From: Clostridia bacterium
Lineage (GTDB): Bacteria > Bacillota > Clostridia > Christensenellales > CAG-138
Assembly (NCBI GenBank): GCA_017619735.1
Contig: JAFZRT010000040.1
Span: forward strand, 22,593 to 86,592
DNA: 64,000 nt
Direction: 5' to 3'
Under the pieces are notes generated by a model. The model was not told the DNA's origin. It worked only from the letters and a program-made list of their open reading frames with translations, and made no database searches. How positions within the stretch are numbered: the stretch's first letter is position 1; the number at the start of each line of letters is the position of its first letter. Shown in pieces: positions 8,295-15,599 of the stretch. A program made the translations under genes and the position numbers.

Positions 8295-8870
8295 ATGAGG
8301 CATATCCCCAACATACTCAGCTGTTTGAGGGTCGCGATGGTGATCGCTTTCATCATCCTCTTCACGAAGCAGCAATACTTAGTATGCCTGATCCTTTACG
8401 TCGCGGCGTTCCTGACCGACGTTCTCGACGGGTATCTCGCAAGGAGATTCAACTGGGTCTCCGATTTCGGCAAGCTCGTCGATCCCTTTGCCGACAAGTT
8501 CATGCTCATAGCGGCGCTCGCATGCCTGCTCTCCATCGGCAAGTTCCCCTGGTATCTGCTCGCGGTGCTCGTCGTGAAGGAGCTTCTGATGGTCGTCGGC
8601 GGATTGATAATGCTGCGCAAAAAGAAGGTCGCGGTATACGCGGATATCTGGGGCAAGGCGGCTACTTTCCTGTTCTTCGCTTCCATCACTCTGACGCTCG
8701 TAAATCTCGCCTTCAACGGGTTCATACCCGAATGGGTGCTGATAATACTCTATTTCGCGGCGATAGCGGTAAGCATATTCTCGATGTTCCATTACGCCTA
8801 CAAGGCGGGCTTCATCGGCAGGAAGTACCGCGTCCGCACCGCCTATGACGAGCCCCCCGCGGACGAGTAA
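8295..8870 (+). CDS. pgsA: CDP-diacylglycerol--glycerol-3-phosphate 3-phosphatidyltransferase
   Basis: Membrane enzyme that makes phosphatidylglycerol phosphate, the committed step to phosphatidylglycerol and cardiolipin. The CDP-alcohol phosphatidyltransferase signature D-G-x2-A-R-x8-G-x3-D-x3-D is complete in LDGYLARRFNWVSDFGKLVD and the following PFADK. The 191 residues contain several hydrophobic membrane segments. AGGAGG lies 9 bases before the ATG. A TATAAT at 8261-8266 is a candidate -10, but I see no convincing -35. It is divergent from the cell-wall gene at 7358-8146. Confidence 0.94.
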   Translation: MRHIPNILSCLRVAMVIAFIILFTKQQYLVCLILYVAAFLTDVLDGYLARRFNWVSDFGKLVDPFADKFMLIAALACLLSIGKFPWYLLAVLVVKELLMVVGGLIMLRKKKVAVYADIWGKAATFLFFASITLTLVNLAFNGFIPEWVLIILYFAAIAVSIFSMFHYAYKAGFIGRKYRVRTAYDEPPADE

Positions 8871-8925
8871 ACATTTTCGACGGCAAAGAATAATATAGAG
8901 CAGCAAATCTTTTTGGAGGTACCAG

Positions 8926-9939
8926 ATGAAAAGAGTTGTTGCTCTTATTTTATGCATTCTTACGGCGTGCGCGCTCGTTCTTTTCCCCGCCGGCTGTAAG
9001 AAGAAGGACGAAGCGCTGCTGAAGATCGTGCTGAACGAGGTCACAAGATCCGTCTTCTACGCGCCGCTGTACGTCGCGGCGAGCAAGGGTCTCTTTGAGG
9101 AGGAGGGCCTTGACATCGAGATCGTCACGGGCGGCGGGAGCGACGCCAGCATGACGGCTCTCCTCGCGGGGGAGGCGGATTTCGCGCTGATGGGTCCGGA
9201 AACGGGAGTTTACGTCGTCAACGAGGGCAAGGCCGACCATCCGATGATAATCGGCCAGCTCACCAAGCGCGACGGCTCGTTCCTGCTCGGGCGGGAGGAA
9301 ACGGCCGAGTTCTCATGGGATATGCTGAGGGGCAGATCGGTCATCGCCGGCAGGGTCGGCGGCATGCCCTATATGACGCTCATGTACGTGCTCGACAGGC
9401 ACGGGCTCACCCCGGGCGAGGACGTCGAGGTCATAAGCAATATCCAGTTCAACCTTATGGGCGGCGCCTTCCAGAGCGGGACGGGCGATTTCGTGACGCT
9501 GTTCGAGCCGACCGCGACGCAGTTTCAGAACAACGGCTCGGGGTACATCGTCGCCAACATAGGTCTGGAATCCGGCGAGGTCCCCTATACGGCCTTCATG
9601 ACCTCGAAGGAGACGATAAAGAACGATCCGGAGCTTGTGAAAAGCTTTATCCGCGCCGTCGCCAAAGCGCAGAAATGGGTGCGTACGGCAAGCGACAACG
9701 AGATCGCGAAGGCCATGCAGCCGTTCTTCCCCGATACCGACATACCCACGCTCGAGATAGTCGCAAAGAGCTACCGCGAGACCGATTCGTGGATGCAGAC
9801 CCCCGTTATGACGGAGGAGGCGTTCGCGAGGCTGCTCGACATAATCGACCTCAACGGGCAGCTGAAGGCAAGGGTGGATTTCGGCGAGCTGGTCGACAAC
9901 AGCTTTGCCGAGGAGGTCCTGAAGGAGATCGGCGAATAA
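8926..9939 (+). CDS. ABC-transporter substrate-binding lipoprotein, NMT1/SsuA-ThiY type
   Basis: 337 residues with a lipoprotein signal (hydrophobic stretch, then FPAGC with the lipidated Cys followed by KKK). The rest is a periplasmic-binding fold of the NMT1/THI5-SsuA family: RSVFYAPLYVAASKGLFEEEGLDIEI in two adjacent segments, the GGGSDASMTALLAGEADFALMGPE region, and the GRVGGMPYMTL segment. Families of this type bind thiamine pyrimidine precursors, aliphatic sulfonates, taurine or nitrate; the ligand cannot be told here. No permease or ATPase gene is adjacent, so the partner transporter must be elsewhere. A GGAGGT site precedes the ATG. The upstream region shows no TPP-riboswitch motif. 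Confidence 0.88.
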   Translation: MKRVVALILCILTACALVLFPAGCKKKDEALLKIVLNEVTRSVFYAPLYVAASKGLFEEEGLDIEIVTGGGSDASMTALLAGEADFALMGPETGVYVVNEGKADHPMIIGQLTKRDGSFLLGREETAEFSWDMLRGRSVIAGRVGGMPYMTLMYVLDRHGLTPGEDVEVISNIQFNLMGGAFQSGTGDFVTLFEPTATQFQNNGSGYIVANIGLESGEVPYTAFMTSKETIKNDPELVKSFIRAVAKAQKWVRTASDNEIAKAMQPFFPDTDIPTLEIVAKSYRETDSWMQTPVMTEEAFARLLDIIDLNGQLKARVDFGELVDNSFAEEVLKEIGE

Positions 9940-9951
9940 AAAGGCATGACA

Positions 9952-9975
9952 AAAGGCGGGGTCTCCCCCGCCTTT
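9952..9975 (+). terminator. bidirectional terminator between convergent genes
   Basis: Ten-bp stem AAAGGCGGGG/CCCCGCCTTT with loop TCTC. T-rich sequence follows on the plus strand (TATGCTTTT) and on the minus strand (TTTTGTC), serving the substrate-binding gene and the Cys-rich gene that converge here. Confidence 0.85.
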
Positions 9976-9985
9976 ATGCTTTTCC

Positions 9986-10408
9986 TCAGTGCCTGTGCTT
10001 TCTGCGGCGCTCGGAGACCTTGCGCTTTCCCGAAACGGGGATGCGCGTGTTTACCGCGATCTCGCCGAAGCCGTCGTCGGCGGGCGCCTCGCCGTATTCC
10101 AGGAGCTTGCTCTCCCAGTAGGCGACGAGCTCGGGCGTGAGCTCCGTCGGCTCATCGCCGGGGTAACCTTCGGGGATCACCGGCTGTTCCGCTCGGGTGG
10201 TGTATGGCGCGGCGGAGCCGCGGGCGGCGCCGATAACGTCGTCCTTCCCTATCACCCTGCTCCTGTACTCCCTGCCCTCGTCCTCCATGGCGATACATTT
10301 GCAGCAGTTATCGCATATCTTGTTCGGATCGAGATCGCAGCGGTCGCATTCGCCGCAGTCGTCGCAGACCTTCGTCTCGTCCAGCAGGCACATCCTTTTC
10401 TCTTCCAT
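9986..10408 (-). CDS. small protein with a dense N-terminal cysteine cluster, unknown function
   Basis: 140 residues, unrecognised beyond being a conserved-looking clostridial type. Within the first 40 residues is a Cys-rich block (CDDCGECDRC, then NKICDNCCKCI) with spacing suited to binding metal or an Fe-S cluster. The middle is acidic, with VIPEGYPGDEPTELTPELVAYWESKLLEYG, and the C-terminus is strongly basic (GKRKVSERRRKHRH). The start at 10408 is supported by GGAGAG seven to ten bases upstream; the frame extends further to 10486 without a ribosome site. It is divergent from lexA, and the candidate LexA box at 10429-10442 lies only about 20 bases from its start, so it could be SOS-controlled. 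Confidence 0.75.
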   Translation of the reverse strand: MEEKRMCLLDETKVCDDCGECDRCDLDPNKICDNCCKCIAMEDEGREYRSRVIGKDDVIGAARGSAAPYTTRAEQPVIPEGYPGDEPTELTPELVAYWESKLLEYGEAPADDGFGEIAVNTRIPVSGKRKVSERRRKHRH

Positions 10409-10428
10409 AAAAAAACTCTCCGAATTTT

Positions 10429-10442
10429 GGTACATACGTTTG
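10429..10442. promoter_or_regulatory. candidate LexA (SOS) box
   Basis: GGTACATACGTTTG matches 11 of 14 positions of the Gram-positive box CGAAC-N4-GTTYC/G. It overlaps the first bases of the lexA -35 and lies between lexA and the divergent Cys-rich gene, the expected position for LexA autoregulation. Confidence 0.6.
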
Positions 10443-10468
10443 CATTTTCGAAAAAACTGTGATATACT
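10440..10468 (+). promoter_or_regulatory. promoter of lexA
   Basis: -35 TTGCAT (10440-10445), 17-base spacer, -10 TATACT (10463-10468). The leader to the ATG at 10556 is about 80 bases. Confidence 0.7.
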
Positions 10469-10555
10469 GTGTGCACCGGATGCCACGATGGTATTATATC
10501 ACATTCTTCGGAGCAGTAAAAGTCTCTGTCGGGACTTTTTCCGGAAGGAGGGAAC

Positions 10556-11230
10556 ATGAGCAAAAACGGCGAAACGAGGATGGCTGTTTACGATTTCATC
10601 TACGACCGCATAACGAGCGGGATGCCCGCGCCCACGGTGCGCGAGATCTGCAGCGCGCTGCGGCTGAAATCGACTTCCACCGCGCATCTCCATCTCACGA
10701 ATCTGCAGAAGGAGGGCTTCGTCGATTTCGACCGCAATCTGCAGAGGACGGTCCGCCTTACGGAGAACATCCCCGCCTCGTCGAAGGCGTTCAAGAAGAA
10801 CGCCGCCGCCGAAAAGGAGAGGAAAAAGCTTTCCGCCGCCTCCGCGAGAATACCGCTCGTCGGCAAGGTCGCCGCGGGCATACCGATACTCGCCTTTGAC
10901 GAGCGTACGGACAGCTACACCCTCCCCCGCGAGATACTGCGCAGCGCCGAGCCGGAGGAGACCTTCCTTCTCACCATCGACGGCGAGAGCATGATCGACG
11001 CGGGCATACTTACGGGCGACCTTATAATAGTCACACGCTCCTTCGAATCGCGCGACGGGGATATAGTCGTCGCGAGGATAAACGGCGAGACCGCGACCGT
11101 AAAGCGCATTTTCCGCGAGGGCAGGAACGTCCGCCTGCAGCCGGAGAACTCCGCCATGGATCCCATTATCGTCCCGGGCGAGGACGTCGAACTCGTCGGA
11201 AAGGTCATCGGCCTTCTCCGTTCCTACTGA
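10556..11230 (+). CDS. lexA: SOS transcriptional repressor LexA
   Basis: 224 residues. The N-terminal winged helix-turn-helix (TVREICSALRLKSTSTAHLHL) binds SOS boxes. The C-terminal S24 latent protease domain holds the self-cleavage site Ala-Gly (KVAAGIP), the catalytic Ser in DGESMIDAGI and the catalytic Lys in ATVKRI. RecA filaments trigger autocleavage after DNA damage. A linker rich in Lys and Ala (KKNAAAEKERKKL) joins the two parts. AAGGAGGG lies directly upstream of the ATG. It is followed by a strong terminator shared with the convergent miaB operon. Confidence 0.96.
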   Translation: MSKNGETRMAVYDFIYDRITSGMPAPTVREICSALRLKSTSTAHLHLTNLQKEGFVDFDRNLQRTVRLTENIPASSKAFKKNAAAEKERKKLSAASARIPLVGKVAAGIPILAFDERTDSYTLPREILRSAEPEETFLLTIDGESMIDAGILTGDLIIVTRSFESRDGDIVVARINGETATVKRIFREGRNVRLQPENSAMDPIIVPGEDVELVGKVIGLLRSY

Positions 11231-11247
11231 AAAAAAGCATAAAAACA

Positions 11248-11275
11248 GGGCTGCATTGGGCAGCCCTTTTCTTTT
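11248..11275 (+). terminator. bidirectional terminator of lexA and the miaB-mutSL operon
   Basis: Seven-bp stem GGGCTGC/GCAGCCC with loop ATTGG, then TTTTCTTTT. The A-rich left flank (AAAAACA) gives a T tract on the minus strand as well. Confidence 0.88.
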
Positions 11276-11281
11276 GCTCGA

Positions 11282-12505
11282 TCACATTTTCAAGGAATCC
11301 AGCACAGTCTCGACGGCGATACGGCCGTGGGAATAGGTGAGCCCGCCCTGTATGTAGCCGGTGTAGGGCTCCCTTATGGGGGCGTCAGCGGTGAGCTCTA
11401 TCGACGCGCCCTGTATGAAGGTGCCGGCGGCCATTATGACCTCGTCGGTGTAGCCGGGCATTGCCCAGGGCTCCGGAGCCACGAAGCTGTCGACGGGCGA
11501 GACGGACTGTATGACGCGGCAGAACCCGATGAGCTGTTCCTTGGTATTGAACCTCAGCGCCTGTACTATGTCGCTCCTCTCGGCGGTCGACGAGGGCATG
11601 CTCATAAGCCCGAGCTTTTCGAATACTCCGGCAAAGAGCGCCGCGGTCTTCAGCGCCTGGCAGACGACGTGCGGAGCAAGGAAAATGCCTTGATAGTACG
11701 GGAGATACCCGCCGGGGAAGCATCCCGCCTCGCGGCCGATGCCGGGGACGGTGACGCGGTTGGCGGCCATTTCCACAAGGTCTCTCCGGCCGGCGATGTA
11801 GCCGCCGGTGTGCGCGATCCCGCCGCCGGGGTTCTTTATGAGCGAGCCCACTATAACGTCTGCGCCGTAATGGGTCGGCTCGTCCTTCTGCGTGAACTCG
11901 CCGTAGCAGTTATCGACCATAATGACGCTCTCCGGCGAGAGCTCCTTTACAAGGTCGAAAGCGGGCTTCATATCGGAGGGCAGGAGCGAATTGCGCCAGG
12001 CGTAGCCGCGCGACCTTTGGAAATAGACGAGCTTCGGCTTTGCCGCAAGCTCCTTTTCGAGCGCTTTTAGGTCTATGCCGTCATCGTTCAAGCCAATCTC
12101 GCGGTATTCTATCCCGAATTCGCGGAGCGAGCCCGGGGCGTTCCCCTCAATGCCGATCGCCTCAACGAGCGTGTCGTAAGGTCTGCCCGCGGCCGAGAGC
12201 AGTATGTCTCCCGGGCGGAGCAGCGCGGACAGCGCAGTGAACAGCGCGTGCGTGCCGGATGAGAGCTGCGGGACGACGACAGCCGCCTCCGCCTGCATAA
12301 CGTGGGCGAATATCCTGTCGAGGGTATCCCTGCCCTCGTCGTCGTAGCCGTAGCCGGTGGTCGGGTTGAAGTGCCTCGCCGCAACGCGATTTAGGCGGAA
12401 CGCGTCGAGCACGCGCCTCTGGCAGACGAGCTCCGTCTCCTCCATCCGCGCGAATACGGGAGCGAGCTCCTTTTCGGTCTCTCTGATGAGTTCCTTACTG
12501 TTCAT
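11282..12505 (-). CDS. PLP-dependent methionine gamma-lyase-like protein (aluminium-resistance/YnbB family)
   Basis: 407 residues of the Cys/Met-metabolism PLP family known from Bacillus as YnbB and elsewhere as aluminium resistance protein. Typical segments are HFNPTTGYGYDDEGRDTLD, the SSGTHALFTALSALLRPGD cofactor region, VIMVDNCYGEFTQ, and SLIKNPGGGIAHTGGYIAG containing the PLP lysine. The reaction is probably C-S lyase-like but the physiological substrate is not established. It is the last gene of the miaB-mutS-mutL-miaA-hfq operon; its ATG overlaps the hfq stop by 11 bases. The miaA-hfq-ynbB order is conserved in Firmicutes. Confidence 0.9.
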   Translation of the reverse strand: MNSKELIRETEKELAPVFARMEETELVCQRRVLDAFRLNRVAARHFNPTTGYGYDDEGRDTLDRIFAHVMQAEAAVVVPQLSSGTHALFTALSALLRPGDILLSAAGRPYDTLVEAIGIEGNAPGSLREFGIEYREIGLNDDGIDLKALEKELAAKPKLVYFQRSRGYAWRNSLLPSDMKPAFDLVKELSPESVIMVDNCYGEFTQKDEPTHYGADVIVGSLIKNPGGGIAHTGGYIAGRRDLVEMAANRVTVPGIGREAGCFPGGYLPYYQGIFLAPHVVCQALKTAALFAGVFEKLGLMSMPSSTAERSDIVQALRFNTKEQLIGFCRVIQSVSPVDSFVAPEPWAMPGYTDEVIMAAGTFIQGASIELTADAPIREPYTGYIQGGLTYSHGRIAVETVLDSLKM

Positions 12506-12743
12506 GCTTTTCCTCCACCTTCGGGAATACGGGCGACTGCGGAGTGATGGTCGAGATGGCGTGCTTGTAGATCAGCATCTGATTGCCGCCCGCCTCGACC
12601 AGAACGGAAAAGTTGTCGAAGCTCAGTATCTTCGCCCCGTTTATCAGATACCCGTTCGTGACGTAGATCGAAACGGGGATATCGGCTTTTCTTGCCGCGT
12701 TCAGGAACGCGTCCTGTATGTTAGGTCTCGTCTGTTCGCTCAA
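12495..12743 (-). CDS. hfq: RNA chaperone Hfq
   Basis: Sm-like hexameric RNA chaperone. The first Sm motif is seen in IPVSIYVTNGYLINGAKILSFD (split across the strands of the fold) and the second ends in the diagnostic YKHAISTITP. The length is 82 residues if translation starts at the TTG at 12743, which follows GAGGAGAGGG by six bases. A second in-frame TTG at 12764 has no such site. The gene overlaps the end of miaA by 23 bases and the next gene by 11, so it is translationally coupled on both sides. The C-terminal tail is short, as in other Firmicutes. Confidence 0.94.
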   Translation of the reverse strand: MSEQTRPNIQDAFLNAARKADIPVSIYVTNGYLINGAKILSFDNFSVLVEAGGNQMLIYKHAISTITPQSPVFPKVEEKHEQ

Positions 12744-13695
12744 TTCTTTCCCTCTCCTCTTCAAAATAACGGATGATCGCCGCGGCGAGCGCGTCCCTGT
12801 CGGGGTAGTCCCCGCGGTCGAACCATCTGATCCTCTTGTCGCGCTTGAACCACGATATCTGCCGCTTCGCGAAGCGCCGCGTCTCGCGCTTTATGAGTTC
12901 GACGGTCTCGTCATAGGTCGCCTCGCCCTCGAAATAGGCGATGAACTGCTTGTAACCTATTGCCTGCAGCGAGAGCGGCGGCCTTTTCCCGCACTTCTCA
13001 TACAGGCGGCGCGCCTCCTCCTCGAGGCCGTTTTCGAGCATGATATCGACCCTTCTGTTGATGCGGCCGTACAGCTCCGCGCGGTCCATCCTGATACCCG
13101 CGGCGATCGGCTCGAAGGGTATCTCCCTTTCGCGGGCGTTCATGAAATCGCCGCCCTGCTCCGTCAGCGTGCTGCCTGTCGCGGCATAGACCTCCAGCGC
13201 GCGGATGATGCGCTTCAGGTCGTTCGGATGGAGGCGTTCAGCCGATACGGGATCGACGCTCTGCAGCTTCCGGTAAAGCGATCCGGGGGCTTCCCGCTCC
13301 TTTGCTGCGAGCTCCTCCCTTATGCGTCTGTCGGGCTTGACCTCCGTGAAGTCGAGCGGGAACAGCAGCGAGTTGACGTAAAGGCCGGTCCCTCCCGCGA
13401 CTATCGGGATCCTGCCCCGTTCGGTGATATCCCGTATGCAGAGGGTCGCGTCGCGCATGAAGCACGCGACGTTGTAATCCGGGTCATCGAAATCGACAAT
13501 GTCGATGAGGTGATGCGGAACTCCGCGCTTCTCCTCCTCGGTCGGCTTTGCCGAGCCCTTGTCGAGCCCGCGGTAGATCTGTATCGCGTCGGCGGAAATG
13601 ACCTCGCCGTTAAGGGCGAGGGCGGCGCTCACCGCCGCGTCGGTCTTTCCGCTCGCTGTCGGGCCCACTATGAAAAATACCGGCGGTTTTTTCAT
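12721..13695 (-). CDS. miaA: tRNA dimethylallyltransferase
   Basis: Adds the dimethylallyl group to N6 of A37 in tRNAs reading UNN codons; MiaB, encoded upstream in the same operon, then methylthiolates the product. 324 residues with the P-loop GPTASGKTDAAVSA, DAIQIYRGLDKGSAKPT, the VAGGTGLYVNSLL segment, and QAIGYKQFIAYFEG near the C-terminus. The ATG at 13695 shares its A with the mutL TGA. All family motifs are intact and the length is normal. Confidence 0.96.
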   Translation of the reverse strand: MKKPPVFFIVGPTASGKTDAAVSAALALNGEVISADAIQIYRGLDKGSAKPTEEEKRGVPHHLIDIVDFDDPDYNVACFMRDATLCIRDITERGRIPIVAGGTGLYVNSLLFPLDFTEVKPDRRIREELAAKEREAPGSLYRKLQSVDPVSAERLHPNDLKRIIRALEVYAATGSTLTEQGGDFMNAREREIPFEPIAAGIRMDRAELYGRINRRVDIMLENGLEEEARRLYEKCGKRPPLSLQAIGYKQFIAYFEGEATYDETVELIKRETRRFAKRQISWFKRDKRIRWFDRGDYPDRDALAAAIIRYFEEERERIERTDET

Positions 13696-15599
13696 CAAAG
13701 GACCCTCTTGAACATCTTTTCGAAATCGCGCTTCGATACGCGCACCATGACCGGGCGCCCGTGCGGGCAGGTCATCGGCGTCGAGCCGTCGGCATAGTGG
13801 CTCAGTATCTCCTCAATGCCGCGCTTGTCGAGCGCCTGCCCCGCCTTTATTGCGTGCTTGCAGGCGGACTGTATGAGCGAGCCGCGGACGAGATCGAGCT
13901 CCGTCACGCCGCCCTGCTTCTTTATAACGGCTATCATGTCGCGCACGAGCTTTTCGACCGACTCCTTCTTTATTCCGAAGGGGATCGAATGGACGTTGAC
14001 GCTCATTGCGCCGAAATCCTCTATCTCAAAGCCGAGCTCGCGGAAGCGCTCGATATTCTCCATGAGCAGCGCATGCTCCGTGGGCGAGAGCTTAATGACC
14101 CTCGAGGTCAGGAGTATCTGCGAATCGAACTTCAATTCGTCCTTTATGAGCTTTTCGTAGAGTATGCGCTCGTGAGCGGCGTGCTGGTCGATATAGAATA
14201 CGGAATCGCCCTGCTCGACGATTATGTACGTGTCGAACGCCACGCCTATCACCGTGTAGGGGCTGACGTCGAAAGCGATGGCTTCCTCGCGCTCCTCCTG
14301 CTTTTCGGGGGCGAAGCTGTAATGCATTATTCCGTTGACGTCCGCCTGTTCGGTAACGCCGCCCGCGGAGCCGCTGTCGCGCACGTAGTACACCTGCTCG
14401 TCCTTTCGGGGGTCCGGAGGCGCTGCGGGCGTCTTCACAGCTGGGCCGTGGGTATAGGGCTCGGGCCGGCCGGCGACGATCTCCGCGATCACGGGATCCG
14501 CGGCCTTGACGGCCTCCGTCTCCTCCTTCGCGTTATGGAACACGGCATAGACATCCGCGGGACCGCTTTGGGCGTGAGCGGGCTCGGTCTCCTCCTCCTC
14601 GGGCTGTCGGCCCTCCAGAGCGTCCCTCACGGCGAGCAGCACGGCGGAACCGACCCTGTCCTCGTCGCGGAAGCGGACCGTCAGCTTGTTGGGATGCACG
14701 TTGACGTCGACCTCCCGCGGGGAGATCCTTATCTTCAGCACGAGGAACGGGAAGCGGCCGACCATGAGCCGCGTGGTATAGGCGCGCTGCGCTGCGTAGC
14801 TAAGCTGCTGCGACCTTATGTATCTGCCGTTGACGTATATGCTCTGCTGGACGCGGTTGCTCCGCGCGACGTACTCGTCGCCGCAGAAGCCGTCGATGAG
14901 CACATATCCGTCGTCATAATGGACGCGCCTTATGTGCTCCGCTATATCCGGCCCGTAGACGCAGATGAGCGCATTCTCCAGAGAGCCGTCGCCCGCGCTG
15001 TGATAGACGGGCTTGCCGTTGTTGATGAACTTGAACGAAACGTCGGTAAATCCGAGTATGAGCCGGAGCATGTAATCGCCGACCGCCGCCGCCTCCGCCC
15101 TTGCGGAGCGCAGGAACTTGAGCCTTGCCGGTACGTTATAAAAGAGCTCCCTAACCTCCGTGTTCGTGCCGACGGGACAGCCGCAGGGCATGCATTCGCC
15201 GACATTGCCGCCGTCGATGGATATGAGCGTGCCGTACTCGTCGTCCTCCGTCCTCGTGCGCATGGCGACGCGCGACACGGCGGCTATCGAGGCGAGCGCC
15301 TCGCCGCGGAAGCCGAGCGTTTCTATGGCGTCGAGACCCTCGACGGAGCGGAGCTTGCTCGTGGCATGGCGCAGGAACGCCGTCTTGACGTCCCCGGCGG
15401 GTATGCCGCAGCCGTTGTCGGTGACCCTAATGTATTCGGTGCCTCCCTCCTTTATCTCGACCGTGACGGCGGTGGCTCCGGCGTCAAGGGAGTTTTCGAC
15501 GAGCTCCTTTACTACGGAGGCGGGCCTTTCAACGACCTCGCCCGCGGCGATCTTGTTCGCAAGTTGGGGATCGAGCACCTCTATCTTTCTTATGATCAT
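13695..15599 (-). CDS. mutL: DNA mismatch repair protein MutL
   Basis: 634 residues. The N-terminal GHKL ATPase shows IAAGEVVERPASVVKELVEN, DNGCGI and GFRGEALASI. After a variable linker rich in Pro and Glu (about residues 335-430) comes the dimerisation/endonuclease domain with the metal-binding motif DQHAAHERILYE, the QSACKHAIKAG helix, and the terminal CPHGRPV zinc segment. This is therefore an endonuclease-competent MutL, as in bacteria without MutH. It overlaps mutS by four bases and miaA by one. Confidence 0.96.
   Translation of the reverse strand: MIIRKIEVLDPQLANKIAAGEVVERPASVVKELVENSLDAGATAVTVEIKEGGTEYIRVTDNGCGIPAGDVKTAFLRHATSKLRSVEGLDAIETLGFRGEALASIAAVSRVAMRTRTEDDEYGTLISIDGGNVGECMPCGCPVGTNTEVRELFYNVPARLKFLRSARAEAAAVGDYMLRLILGFTDVSFKFINNGKPVYHSAGDGSLENALICVYGPDIAEHIRRVHYDDGYVLIDGFCGDEYVARSNRVQQSIYVNGRYIRSQQLSYAAQRAYTTRLMVGRFPFLVLKIRISPREVDVNVHPNKLTVRFRDEDRVGSAVLLAVRDALEGRQPEEEETEPAHAQSGPADVYAVFHNAKEETEAVKAADPVIAEIVAGRPEPYTHGPAVKTPAAPPDPRKDEQVYYVRDSGSAGGVTEQADVNGIMHYSFAPEKQEEREEAIAFDVSPYTVIGVAFDTYIIVEQGDSVFYIDQHAAHERILYEKLIKDELKFDSQILLTSRVIKLSPTEHALLMENIERFRELGFEIEDFGAMSVNVHSIPFGIKKESVEKLVRDMIAVIKKQGGVTELDLVRGSLIQSACKHAIKAGQALDKRGIEEILSHYADGSTPMTCPHGRPVMVRVSKRDFEKMFKRVL

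Noticed and set aside
8871..8925. TPP riboswitch before the NMT1/ThiY-like gene
   Set aside because: The 55-base gap is too short and shows no thi-box motif.
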